A stretch of DNA of 64,000 nt from Acidobacteriota bacterium (GTDB lineage: Bacteria; Acidobacteriota; Terriglobia; Terriglobales; Acidobacteriaceae). Position numbers and translations under genes: made by a program. The notes beneath the pieces were generated by a model. The model was not told the DNA's origin. It did no database searches and saw only the letters and a list, made by a program, of their open reading frames with translations. This document shows, one piece after another, positions 27,584 through 36,991 of this stretch (position 1 is the first letter of the stretch; each line of letters starts with the position of its first letter). The DNA lies in assembly GCA_016196065.1 (NCBI GenBank), contig JACPYL010000025.1, positions 434,001 to 498,000 on the forward strand, given 5' to 3'.

Positions 27584-28354
27584 ATGAATCACAGCGACCA
27601 GAAAATCCGGACCGTAATCGTCGACGACGAGGAACTCGCGCGGAAGGTGCTGCTGGAGTTCCTGGCGACCCATCCCGAGATTGAAGTTGTCTCGGAATGC
27701 GCCAATGGATTCGAAGCCGTAAAAGCAGTCGCGGAATTGAAGCCCGACCTGGTCTTCCTCGACATACAAATGCCCAAGCTGGATGGATTTGAAGTGCTGG
27801 AATTGATTGGCACGGACCGGGCCGTGGTCTTTGTCACGGCCTATGACGAATACGCTCTGCGGGCATTCGAAATTCATGCGGTGGATTATCTTTTGAAACC
27901 GTTCGCGGCAGAAAGATTTGAGACGACGCTACAACGGGTCAAACAACGGCTCGGCGGAAAACTTCCCCCGCCTGCAGAATTGGCGAGCAGCGCGCGTCCG
28001 GCGGAACAATTCCTCGAACGGCTGGTGGTGAAAGACGGCACGCGCGTGTATGTGATTCCGGCAGCGAAGCTGGACTACGCCGAAGCACAGGATGATTACG
28101 TTGCGCTTTGTACCGAGGGGAAGAAACATCTCAAGCAGCAGACGATCTCCAGCCTGGAAACCGCACTCGATCCGCAATGCTTTCTGCGCATTCACCGGTC
28201 ATACATTGTGAACCTCGAGAAAGTGACGAAGATCGAGCCCTACAGCAAGGACAACCACGTCGTCATCCTGACGAATGGCAGCCAACTTCCAGTGAGCCGT
28301 AGCGGGTACGCGCGGCTGCGGGCGTTTCTAGATCAGAAGACGCGGCGGGGTTGA
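27584..28354 (+). CDS. LytTR-family response regulator
   Basis: A 256-residue regulator with a receiver domain (DDEE at 14-17, phospho-acceptor D60 in LVFLDIQMPKLDG, T/Y switch near FVTAYDEYALRAF, and K in YLLKPF) and a C-terminal LytTR DNA-binding domain (about 148-250) with DYVALCTEGKKHLKQQTI, FLRIHRSYIVNLEKV and LPVSRSGYARLRAFL. It is expected to bind imperfect direct repeats upstream of target genes and pairs with the kinase 7 bp upstream. This completes a four-gene LiaI/LiaF/LytS/LytR-like operon. Confidence 0.92.
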   Translation: MNHSDQKIRTVIVDDEELARKVLLEFLATHPEIEVVSECANGFEAVKAVAELKPDLVFLDIQMPKLDGFEVLELIGTDRAVVFVTAYDEYALRAFEIHAVDYLLKPFAAERFETTLQRVKQRLGGKLPPPAELASSARPAEQFLERLVVKDGTRVYVIPAAKLDYAEAQDDYVALCTEGKKHLKQQTISSLETALDPQCFLRIHRSYIVNLEKVTKIEPYSKDNHVVILTNGSQLPVSRSGYARLRAFLDQKTRRG

Positions 28355-28382
28355 GCGAGACACGCCTCGCGGCCGGCTTGTA

Positions 28383-30332
28383 TCACTTGACTCGAACGGA
28401 TTGGGCGACTGTGATCTTCGAAAATCGCGCGCGGATCAGGAGGGTTAATTCCTCCTGGCGTTCGGGCTTAAATTCGAAGTCGTAGGTTTCGCCGACACTG
28501 ATGGGTTGAATAGCGGGACGAACCGTGGCTTGCGCGGCCGGTAGGCTCCAACCGTCCTTTGCCAGAGCTCTCCACGTAACGGGCTGTCCATTATTGGCAA
28601 GGATCGAAACCGACAAGTCGGCGTCGTTGGACCCGATATTGATAAACCGCAGGCGATACTTCGTGCCACTAGTAAACTGCATTTCCGCAGGCTGCGCAGA
28701 GCCATTAATCACCTGAACTGTCGATGGACTCTCATCAGGAGCCTGGCGGCCAATGACAAAAATCTTGTCCGTCTCAGGATCGAATTTCTCTCCCGGCTCG
28801 ACCACGATGATCGGACCATAGAGCCCGTTCGTGAGCTGCTCAACGTCGTGCCAGTGGGTGTGATAGATGAAGGTCCCGGCGCGAGGAGGAGTCATGCGCG
28901 CAACGAAGGTGCCTCCGGGGGGAATCGAGGGCGTGACTTGCGGCGAATTGCCGCCATATCCGGCCACGCCGTCGTAGTAACTTTCGAGTTCGATGCCGTG
29001 CCAGTGAACGGCGGTTTGATTCTTGAGTTGGTTCACGACGGTGATCTCGGTGGGCTCGCCACGCGTGAGCACGATGGGCGGACCGGGCACGGAAAACGGC
29101 GCATCGCTCTCTTTCGTAGCTCCGTCTTTGGGTTCGCCCTCCTGCAGGACGTACCCCATGCGCACGAGTGAGAGCGGAGTTGCCGGAGTTTCGCGTACGA
29201 ACAGCTTGAGCTGGCGCGCCTTCTGTGTCGGAGGTGGCGTGGCAGTGCGATCCTTTCCGGGAGTAACGGTGACACCGAGCACCAGGCCCATCATGCCCGC
29301 CGAATCACTGGGCATCTCATGAGGCGCATGGGAATCCATTTGTCCCGTGAGGACAACACTGTTCGGCGCCATGTGGCCCGTCATATGGCAGTGAAAGAGC
29401 CATCGGCCAACGCGTTCGGGAACCCACGTGAGCGATGAAGTCGTTCCCGGTTCGAGGCGCTGCGTGACCGCATGAAAAAGCTGGTCGGGCGCGTAAATTT
29501 GATCGCGATCCTGGTCTCCGACGCTGTTCACTGCGAAATAGAATCCGTGCAGATGCATGGCGTGATCGCTGACGCTGGCATTGATGAGACGCCAGCGCGC
29601 CGAATCGCCGCTGCTATATGTAAGGCGCTCGGTGTAAGGCCAAGATTTTCCGTTGATGGCCAGAGCCTCACGAAACGGCGGCGCAACCACTCCCGACATC
29701 CAGTTCGTGATCATGAAAATGCGGTCGTTGGTCGAGGCTCCGGGAGGATCCACGATGAACGCGCCTTCGAGCTGGCTTTCCACTTCAAATGGATTCTCAC
29801 CCATCGACAAGTCCGCCACGAGATCGAGAAGTCCGATGTCGCGGATCGACATCTTGCAACTGCGCGCCGTGTAGTAAAACGTGCCGGGAGTGGAGGCCGA
29901 GAACTCCACGTGGGCCGTGCCTCCAGGGGCGATGGGAACGGGTAACGGCGTCTGAAAACCGCGAACGAACATCGCCATCGCCAGCGTATTGCGAATCTCG
30001 ACGCGCACGATGCCGCCCTGAGACACGCGCAGCAGCGGCCCTGGGATCTGCGGCGGCTTTCCCTTTTCCGCGAAGGCGTACACCGGGAAGCTCTTGCCTC
30101 CGTCCTGTTCGGGATACCAGGTAGACGGGACAATCTCGAGTTGCAGAGTTAAAACGCCATTCTTCAGTTCGCCGGCAGGAGTGCGATTGTCATTGGCACG
30201 CGCGGCGGGAGCAGGAACCGCAGCTGAGTCGGAGGCGTACGCTCCGACAGAAAGAACGACAAAGAACAGGCCAGACAGAAATCGACGCGTCAGAAGTGGC
30301 TCTCCAGTGCCGCGGCGAGAGTAACGCGGCAT
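28383..30332 (-). CDS. Multicopper oxidase with permuted copper-motif order
   Basis: A 649-residue exported protein; TRRFLSG (15-21) before a hydrophobic stretch is a twin-arginine-like signal, as is usual for copper oxidases. All four copper motifs are present but the order is unusual. HAMHLHG (257-263) and HCHMTGH (314-320), normally at the C-terminus, come first; HWHG (443-446) and YHTHWHD (490-496), normally at the N-terminus, come later. A cupredoxin-like domain without ligands precedes them (region 100-170, where HWHG and YHxH positions read FVRG and YYTA), and another ligand-free domain follows. The residue five after H320 is serine rather than an axial Met or Leu. The substrate is unknown. 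Confidence 0.85.
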   Translation of the reverse strand: MPRYSRRGTGEPLLTRRFLSGLFFVVLSVGAYASDSAAVPAPAARANDNRTPAGELKNGVLTLQLEIVPSTWYPEQDGGKSFPVYAFAEKGKPPQIPGPLLRVSQGGIVRVEIRNTLAMAMFVRGFQTPLPVPIAPGGTAHVEFSASTPGTFYYTARSCKMSIRDIGLLDLVADLSMGENPFEVESQLEGAFIVDPPGASTNDRIFMITNWMSGVVAPPFREALAINGKSWPYTERLTYSSGDSARWRLINASVSDHAMHLHGFYFAVNSVGDQDRDQIYAPDQLFHAVTQRLEPGTTSSLTWVPERVGRWLFHCHMTGHMAPNSVVLTGQMDSHAPHEMPSDSAGMMGLVLGVTVTPGKDRTATPPPTQKARQLKLFVRETPATPLSLVRMGYVLQEGEPKDGATKESDAPFSVPGPPIVLTRGEPTEITVVNQLKNQTAVHWHGIELESYYDGVAGYGGNSPQVTPSIPPGGTFVARMTPPRAGTFIYHTHWHDVEQLTNGLYGPIIVVEPGEKFDPETDKIFVIGRQAPDESPSTVQVINGSAQPAEMQFTSGTKYRLRFINIGSNDADLSVSILANNGQPVTWRALAKDGWSLPAAQATVRPAIQPISVGETYDFEFKPERQEELTLLIRARFSKITVAQSVRVK

Positions 30333-30451
30333 TCGTGGAGTGTCAATTGCACGGTCGGGATAAAAATCAGAGTCCAGCTATGGACAGATGGGAAGGATGG
30401 TTTTGAGACTTGTCACGAAAGGAAAGAGGGCCAGGTATGTGGCGGAACGTG

Positions 30452-33400
30452 TCACAGATACTGCCGGAACTTCTCCTTGTACCTCGTATAGAGGTACGAA
30501 ACCAGCACCAATGCCGCGCCGAGTGCAATCAGTGTGATGTATTTAGACTGCGGATCGAGTCCCCAGACGTCGATCAGGAATATCTTGGCGGCGCATGCCA
30601 GGAGCAAGCCGAGTCCTGTAAGCCGGAAGCTGCGCTCTCCGACCCAGACGGCGAACAGGAAGGCGGTCACGCCCTCGATACCCCAGTTGACCGTGAGTTG
30701 GCCGCGCGTCGATTCCAGCGCAATCAAGATGGTCAGCAGGCTGACGGGGACAAAGAAGAATACTTGCTCCGGCCGACGGTCCAGCGGGAAGGTACTGGTG
30801 TGCCACAACTTCGCTCGGCGCAGCGCGAAGGCAAATGGTAACCCGGCGAACAAGAGTGCGATTGCGGTTCCGGCATAAAATTTCTGGCTCTGTGCAAACA
30901 AGGTACCGGCAGGATCGGATTGGAAGAAGTTATAGCCGACGACCCGGATTGCGACGGCAAACGCCACCAAGTAAGAATGGTGAAGGTAGTCGCGCCGCTG
31001 GATTGCAAATGCACAGGCTATGGCGATCAGAGCCAGTACAGCCCATCCGGCCGCGATCCACGAATCCGGTAATTCAAAATAGAGCAGCGCGACCAGCGTG
31101 GCCGTTCCCAGATAGGCGAAGAATTTGCCCGCTAGTTTCGATTCCGCACTCTTCGATCCTGCGCGGCCCAGGCGCCAATCCGCGTAGTAGTACGCGAGTG
31201 CTAGAGGTAGCACTCGGGAGGTGTTCGGGCTGATCTGTCCGCCGCCCATCGCTTCGAGATTGGCCCACATGACCTGCAGGAAGCCGGCGGTGAGTGCCGT
31301 GTAACTCTGCCATCGCAAGAAACCGGCTTGCCAGGCGATACCGATTTCGAGGAGCACGAGGCCGAGCACCATCCATGCCACTGCAACGTTAACCGGAGCC
31401 ACTTCGTACCAGATCAACGCCCCGAGCAAGATCGAAGCAGCCCAGGTATAGGCTGCCGTGAACATCGACCAGGGTCCGCCATCTTCCTGATCAGCGCTGC
31501 GTGCAAAAGGTGCAGCAGCATACAACAGCAAGGCGGTTATACCGACGGTGACCAATCGCAGGCTGAGGCCGTGCCATTGCTGATCAGAAGTGAGATTGAG
31601 TGTAATCAGGCGGCCGATCGCAGCGAGAGCGGCAAGGTTCCCTTGAATCGCCAACGACTGCTGCACAAATTTATTCCCGGCCACGCCTAGCAGAAGAGCG
31701 AGAGTCCCCCAGACGACAGCGGTTGCCATCCCCGGAAATGCAAACCATGTTCCCAGGAGAGCGAGGAATCCTCCGACATAAGTGAAAGATTCGACAATCG
31801 CGGCGTCGAACTCGAGTTTGAATAGTTCCGGCCAGCGTGTCCGGACCCAGTGCGCGTTGAGATAACAAAGGAACGAACCCACGGCGAAGAGCACACCGGT
31901 GGCGTAATCAGGTGGCGTGCTTGGGACATTGCCTAATCGCAACTCCAGTAAAGTCGCGCCCGTCCCGAATATCATTTGCCCTGTGACGACCAGGAGGGTG
32001 ACCATCCCCACACGGCGGAATACAACCTCGCTTGTGAACACGCCTGCCAACAGGAAGGCTTCGGCGGCGATCAGCCACAGCACGGATAGATCCAAACCAC
32101 TGTAGTGAAATGGAATCGCCGCGAACAGAAGGGCTGAAGCCAGGGTCGCTAGCACGATGAAGGCAACCCGGCGGCGACGCGCAGCCAAAGCAGCCAATCC
32201 CAGTTCGACGGCCCCGAGCAGAAGTAGAGCCCAGAATGCCCACTCAGGATGTACGGACTGATAGCGAAAGAGGCCGAGCAGGCAGAACCCGTTGAGCAGG
32301 GCGGCGGCGGTGGAAAGACGCTCCTGCTCGGTGTTATCAATCTTTCGGTAGATATAGGAAAGCCTGAAGAGCAGCCAATAGAAGACGAGCAGAAGAATAC
32401 TGAGGCGAAATTCCGGAAACTCAACCCGGACGGGTCCCATGCTTTCAATCACTGGCGAGACCCACAGGAAATGATTGAAGTAGGTGGCGAGTATGCCGAA
32501 GATTTCGAGCGCGAACCATTGCATCCGGAGGGCGAGGGTAACGATGGTGATGGCCAGGATGATGCTGGCTGCGAGGCTGTAAAACGACGCGTGATGAATG
32601 CCGACGGTGAGATAGGAAAGAACCAGCGCCAATGCGGTCGTGGTTTGCGATTTGTAGCGAAGGCTGTACCAAACGATGGCGGCTGCGACCGCGATCATCA
32701 GGAAGAAATCCAACTCGCGGGACTCAATCACATGCGCGGCGGGGACGTGGTAGACCGCGTAGCTGACAAAATAAAGGAGAGACCAACCTCCAGCGGCGCT
32801 CGCGCGAGCGAGTATGCGGTAGCGCTGATTCGATTCGTAACGCACTCCGATCGCGATCATGCCGCCGCTGAGCGCAACCCCGAGGAGAACCTTTCCGGCG
32901 GGCCCGAGATTTTGAAGCTGGTAGGCGAGAAAAAATGCCAAGCCCAACACGAGGATGCCAATACCGATCTTATTTAGCCAGTTCGTGCCAAGCATTTCTT
33001 CGAGATCAAGTCCACTTCGTGAAGCTGGCTGAGGGGCCTGAGCAACTTCCGAAGGCGGAGACGGAGCGGCGACAGACGTCTCCGCTGCTGAAGGAGTCGG
33101 CGGGCGACGCACCGGTGGCGGCGGCAGAACAGTTGTCGGGGGCTCTACTTCCGGTGGGGTCGCCGGGACGATGTCCGCCATGACCGGTGGAATCGTCGGC
33201 GTCGCGTCATGCGCCTGCGAGATTTCCGCGACCGGAGTATTAGCGGGCACATCGGATCGACCTTCACGGTATTGACCCGCTGGAGCTGTCGCTGTAGACG
33301 ACCCCCTCAATTCCTTGACTTCGGTTTCAAGAACGTGGAGCCGTGCGGTGAGATTCTGCCAGTGGAGTGTGTTGCCACGCTGCTCATCCTCAAGCTGGCG

Positions 33401-33493
33401 GCGAAGGCCCAGGATCCTTGCAATCATCCAGATGGGAAGAACAATGAGCGCGCCAAGCACAGCCAGCCCGATGAGGATGCCAAAGTCTTCCAT
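30452..33493 (-). CDS. DUF2339 polytopic membrane protein
   Basis: A 1013-residue protein. One N-terminal membrane segment and a coiled-coil stretch (about 28-60) lead to a Pro/Ala-rich linker (70-160). The family motif LGTNWLNKIGIGILVLGLAFFLAYQ and more than 20 hydrophobic segments follow to the C-terminus, ending in a short basic tail. DUF2339 proteins are large membrane proteins of unknown function that are common in Acidobacteriota and Bacteroidota; a role in envelope or transport is only assumed. It is on the same strand as the multicopper oxidase, with 119 bp between them. Confidence 0.86.
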   Translation of the reverse strand: MEDFGILIGLAVLGALIVLPIWMIARILGLRRQLEDEQRGNTLHWQNLTARLHVLETEVKELRGSSTATAPAGQYREGRSDVPANTPVAEISQAHDATPTIPPVMADIVPATPPEVEPPTTVLPPPPVRRPPTPSAAETSVAAPSPPSEVAQAPQPASRSGLDLEEMLGTNWLNKIGIGILVLGLAFFLAYQLQNLGPAGKVLLGVALSGGMIAIGVRYESNQRYRILARASAAGGWSLLYFVSYAVYHVPAAHVIESRELDFFLMIAVAAAIVWYSLRYKSQTTTALALVLSYLTVGIHHASFYSLAASIILAITIVTLALRMQWFALEIFGILATYFNHFLWVSPVIESMGPVRVEFPEFRLSILLLVFYWLLFRLSYIYRKIDNTEQERLSTAAALLNGFCLLGLFRYQSVHPEWAFWALLLLGAVELGLAALAARRRRVAFIVLATLASALLFAAIPFHYSGLDLSVLWLIAAEAFLLAGVFTSEVVFRRVGMVTLLVVTGQMIFGTGATLLELRLGNVPSTPPDYATGVLFAVGSFLCYLNAHWVRTRWPELFKLEFDAAIVESFTYVGGFLALLGTWFAFPGMATAVVWGTLALLLGVAGNKFVQQSLAIQGNLAALAAIGRLITLNLTSDQQWHGLSLRLVTVGITALLLYAAAPFARSADQEDGGPWSMFTAAYTWAASILLGALIWYEVAPVNVAVAWMVLGLVLLEIGIAWQAGFLRWQSYTALTAGFLQVMWANLEAMGGGQISPNTSRVLPLALAYYYADWRLGRAGSKSAESKLAGKFFAYLGTATLVALLYFELPDSWIAAGWAVLALIAIACAFAIQRRDYLHHSYLVAFAVAIRVVGYNFFQSDPAGTLFAQSQKFYAGTAIALLFAGLPFAFALRRAKLWHTSTFPLDRRPEQVFFFVPVSLLTILIALESTRGQLTVNWGIEGVTAFLFAVWVGERSFRLTGLGLLLACAAKIFLIDVWGLDPQSKYITLIALGAALVLVSYLYTRYKEKFRQYL

Positions 33494-33724
33494 GAGGATC
33501 CGTGGATGCTAAGTACCTGTAGCGCACCGAGGATTCGGCCCGGACGCATTCTATTACACGAATGCCATGCAAGATGGGTGTTCGAAGGAGAGAGGAGGAG
33601 AGCCTTACTCTAAATAGGAGTTTATAAAGGTTGCTGACGCAGGCATAGCCGGAATCAAGGATGGTGCATTGTTCCTCGATTCCTGTCTGTACCCCGTGCT
33701 CCCTGTGGTTAAAGCTCCGCTTGC

Positions 33725-35236
33725 CTAGTGTCTCCAGATCTTCGCTGGGCTGGAAACAGGCTGAATGACTGGAGTGGGAGTTGGCGCTGCTGGAGCAGAG
33801 GCTGTCGGCGCTGGAGCCTCGGCTTTCGCTGGGACATCGTCGCCGCGGAAGAACTTGCCTTTTGATGCGCGCATCTCCGGCATCGCGGTATAGGGCTTGG
33901 AGTAGTCATTGTTGGCGTTCCAGAACAGGAAGCCTACTCCGCCTTTTTCTTTGGCAGCCGTGATCTGCACTTCAATGTATTTTGGCGAATAAGTCTTGGT
34001 GCGCCACGCGAAGGCTTGCAGCCAGGGACGAATCACGACGCCGCTGTCTTTCGTGATCTTCATGAAGCGGTCCATGGACTCGCCGATGAAATGCTCGGGA
34101 GCATCACCGGGACGGGCGATACCGTCCATGCCAAAGAAGTGCGAGGGGTAGATCATGGGAGAAAGCACGTCACAGTGCTTCGCCATGGCTACGATGTCTT
34201 GCCCGGTATGTGCCAGGTCAACCTGCCGCTGCCACGCCATGATTCCGAACACATCGAGCGAGAACAGTGCACCCGAGGGATGAATCTCGGCATAGGCGCG
34301 CTTCAGGAAGTCGGCGATGACTTCAGAGCGCTGCCATTTCGGATGATCGGTCTGATAGGTGAATCCGGCATCTTTCTGATCGCCTTCGGCGGGAAAACGT
34401 ACGTAGTCAAACTGCACTTCGTCGACGCCGGATTGCGCGACGAACTTCGCCAGCGCGATGTCATAATCCTGCACCTTGGGATTGGAAGGATCGGTCCAGA
34501 CCAGCTTGCCGTTCTCGCGCCACGGCTGTCCGGAGCGATGCGACTTCACCGCCAGTTCCGGGTGCGTCGCGACCAGGTGCTCGTCGCGGAAGATCGCGAT
34601 CCGAGCAATGGCGTGCATGTTTTGTGAATGCAGGAAACGGGTGAACTTTGGCAGATCGTGGATGTAATGTTTCTGGCCGCTGGCCAGGGGGTGGTCGAAG
34701 GCGATATTGACGATGCCGTCGCTGTCCTTGATATCGAACACAACCGCGTTGCCACCGACTTCGCGCCAGTGACGAATGATGCGCATTCCGTGATCGCTGC
34801 CGGCCATGACTCCGGTCAGGTAAATAGCCCGCACTTCAAAGTCCTTGGGGACCGCGACAGTTTTCTCTACAATGGGCGATTCCAAAATGCCGGGCACGAT
34901 CAATTGTTCCCCGGGATGAAGGAATGTTCCTTGCCGGTTTGGATTGGCCTGGTGAATGGCGTCGGCGAGTTCGCTGGACGTCAAGAAACTTGTCTTCTTT
35001 AAGTACTGTCGCGCAACTGAAGGAATGCTGTCTCCGCGGTGGGCTTCGTAGACGGCCGAACCGGGAGGCGCGACGATCGGAACCGCATCCGGAGCCTTGG
35101 GCTTGGTGACCTGAGTCTTGACGGAAATCAGGTGCGCTGCGTGGGGGTTCTGCACCGCGTCAGCAGATGAAGGGAAGCCGGCCAGGATCAGGGGGAACGC
35201 CAGAGCGACAAGAACTCGCGCCGAAAGTCGTGACAA
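33725..35236 (-). CDS. LysM and DUF4015-type putative glycoside hydrolase (secreted)
   Basis: A 503-residue protein from a TTG start with CCGGAG upstream. A signal peptide (hydrophobic 7-26, cleavage near SADA) precedes a LysM-like peptidoglycan-binding segment, VYEAHRGDSIPSVARQYLKK with LHPGEQLIVPG. The main domain (about 125-450) matches the putative glycoside hydrolase DUF4015: RAIYLTGVMAG, NAVVFDIKDSDG, DEVQFDYVRFPAEGD with acidic residues where a catalytic Asp/Glu is expected, FSLDVFG, DVLSPMIYPSHF and GFLFWNANNDY. The C-terminus is Pro/Ala-rich. It probably cleaves a cell-wall or capsule glycan. Confidence 0.85.
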   Translation of the reverse strand: MSRLSARVLVALAFPLILAGFPSSADAVQNPHAAHLISVKTQVTKPKAPDAVPIVAPPGSAVYEAHRGDSIPSVARQYLKKTSFLTSSELADAIHQANPNRQGTFLHPGEQLIVPGILESPIVEKTVAVPKDFEVRAIYLTGVMAGSDHGMRIIRHWREVGGNAVVFDIKDSDGIVNIAFDHPLASGQKHYIHDLPKFTRFLHSQNMHAIARIAIFRDEHLVATHPELAVKSHRSGQPWRENGKLVWTDPSNPKVQDYDIALAKFVAQSGVDEVQFDYVRFPAEGDQKDAGFTYQTDHPKWQRSEVIADFLKRAYAEIHPSGALFSLDVFGIMAWQRQVDLAHTGQDIVAMAKHCDVLSPMIYPSHFFGMDGIARPGDAPEHFIGESMDRFMKITKDSGVVIRPWLQAFAWRTKTYSPKYIEVQITAAKEKGGVGFLFWNANNDYSKPYTAMPEMRASKGKFFRGDDVPAKAEAPAPTASAPAAPTPTPVIQPVSSPAKIWRH

Positions 35237-35570
35237 TGTTTTTCTCCGGTTGATAACGATGTTACTAGAGTAGGCTGGGTAACCTGCGCCTGCCAGTTAC
35301 CGCAGGCCAAGCAGGTGTTGGGTTTACGGACAACGGCAAAAGTAAGACAAAGGGGCACGGGAGCGCGGGGGAAGTTCTCCAGAAGTCTGCAAACAATTTC
35401 CTTCCCGGGGAGAAGTGGAAATCGGGATGCCCTATCCCGGGCGGGGCTAGCTGCATCTAAAACGTTGAGGAAGAGCGGAATAGGTCCATTTTTGAGGATG
35501 GCTAGCCGGTTGCTGTATGCAGGGTGGGGCGGGATACAACCTGCCTTTCTCCTCCGGTGAAAGGTGCTGA
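35237..35570. other. 334-bp intergenic region between divergent genes
   Basis: The gap separates the divergent glycoside-hydrolase-like and AAA+ ATPase genes and must hold both promoters. I found no convincing -35/-10 pair. Short dyads are present (for example GTAACCTGC near 35280 with a later GCAGG), and the region is GC-rich with no coding signal. No riboswitch or RNA gene was recognised. Confidence 0.4.
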
Positions 35571-36788
35571 ATGTCGACCGTACCAGGAAGCTTCCAGTTC
35601 CCAGAAAGAAAGAAGAGTCTTGACCCTATGAGAACGAATCTCGCAACCGTCCTCGACCCGACTCGTCGCAGCAACGATGCGCGCGACTTCGACAGCACCC
35701 TGCGGCGGAAGATCGTCGGACAGGATCAGGCGGTCGAAAAAGTGGCGGAAATTTACCAGATGTTCCTGGCCGGACTGAACGCGCCGGGACGTCCGGTGGG
35801 CAACCTGCTGTTTCTGGGACCGACCGGTTCCGGCAAGACGCGGGTGGTCGAAGCAATGGCCGAAGCACTCTTCGGCGATGCGCGCGCTTGCATCAAGATC
35901 GACTGCGCTGAATTTCAGCACTCGCACGAGATTGCAAAGCTGATCGGTTCGCCTCCGGGATACCTGGGACATCGCGAGACGCATCCCCTGCTGACGCAGG
36001 AAGCATTGAACCAGTGGCACACCGACAAGCTGAAGCTCTCGATTCTCCTGTTCGACGAAATCGAGAAGGCTTCGGACTCGCTCTGGCAGCTACTGCTCGG
36101 CATTCTCGACAAGGCCACGCTCACGCTGGGCGATAACCGGCGCGTCGACTTGTCGAATTGCATCATCATCATGACCTCGAACCTGGGCGCCAGCGAGATG
36201 GGCAACCTGGTAAACGGCGGATTGGGCTTTGCACCGAAAGCGGTGCAAGTGGATTCGACGCTCGACGACAAAATCAACCGCACGGCCGTGGACGCGGCGC
36301 GGCGCAAGTTCTCGCCCGAGTTCATGAACCGTATCGACAAGGTGGTCGTGTTCAAGACGCTGCGACCCAGCGACCTCGAACAGATCCTGGAAATTGAATT
36401 GGGAATGGTCCAGCAGCGCGTACTGATGGCTGCGGGCGTCAACCAGTTCGTTTTCAATTGCACTCCGAAGGTTAAGGAGTTTCTGCTGGTGGAAGGCACG
36501 GATCCGAAATACGGAGCGCGCCACCTGAAGCGGGCGATTGAGAAAAACATTGTCTTTCCGCTGGCGAACCTGGTGGCGACCGGGCAGGTCAAGCTGGGAG
36601 ACTTCATCCGGATCGATATGCTGGGTGAAAACAAGCTTACTTTCGTGAAGGAAGCCGAAGGCGCGATGGTCCCGGTGCTGCTCGAACGCTATGGAGCAGC
36701 AGCTGGAGCACCGGCAGTGGCAGCGCGAGCGGCACGTCCGATAGCGGTGCGCAAGGAATTCGGCGCCGGGCTGAACGAGAGTAAATAG
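35571..36788 (+). CDS. Single-domain ClpB/ClpA-type AAA+ ATPase
   Basis: About 405 residues with one AAA_2 module. Visible are VGQDQAVEKV, Walker A GPTGSGKT (83-90), the pore loop GYLG (130-133), Walker B with FDEIEKA (161-167), sensor TSNLGASEM and the arginine finger region with FMNRID, then a ClpB_D2-small domain with KYGARHLKRAIEKNI. It corresponds to the second ATPase domain of ClpB/ClpA alone, without the N-domain, first ATPase domain or middle coiled coil. It may be a specialised unfoldase. An ATG at 35628 is a possible alternative start. A terminator follows. Confidence 0.85.
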   Translation: MSTVPGSFQFPERKKSLDPMRTNLATVLDPTRRSNDARDFDSTLRRKIVGQDQAVEKVAEIYQMFLAGLNAPGRPVGNLLFLGPTGSGKTRVVEAMAEALFGDARACIKIDCAEFQHSHEIAKLIGSPPGYLGHRETHPLLTQEALNQWHTDKLKLSILLFDEIEKASDSLWQLLLGILDKATLTLGDNRRVDLSNCIIIMTSNLGASEMGNLVNGGLGFAPKAVQVDSTLDDKINRTAVDAARRKFSPEFMNRIDKVVVFKTLRPSDLEQILEIELGMVQQRVLMAAGVNQFVFNCTPKVKEFLLVEGTDPKYGARHLKRAIEKNIVFPLANLVATGQVKLGDFIRIDMLGENKLTFVKEAEGAMVPVLLERYGAAAGAPAVAARAARPIAVRKEFGAGLNESK

Positions 36789-36812
36789 ATATTGAGTTGC
36801 GGTAGGTAAAAG

Positions 36813-36842
36813 AGGGCACCGCTCAGCGGTGTCCCTTTTTTT
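36813..36842 (+). terminator. Rho-independent terminator after the AAA+ gene
   Basis: A GGGCACCGC / GCGGTGTCCC stem with a 3-nt loop is followed by seven T residues, 25 bp after the stop codon. Confidence 0.82.
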
Positions 36843-36991
36843 GCGTGGAGCCATTCCGGCAAATACGCCTTCCCGCACGGCTTGCCCCTGCCAGTCCCTG
36901 GACAACCCCAGCAATCCCTTGTCGAAGCATCTAAAATAGCGGGCGTCATCGTTTGATGAGTCCCAGAACCAGGGATTAACGAAAGGCAACA

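Noticed and set aside
35237-35570. GC-rich hairpins considered as a riboswitch
   Set aside because: No conserved riboswitch core could be recognised, and the downstream gene is an ATPase without metabolic link.
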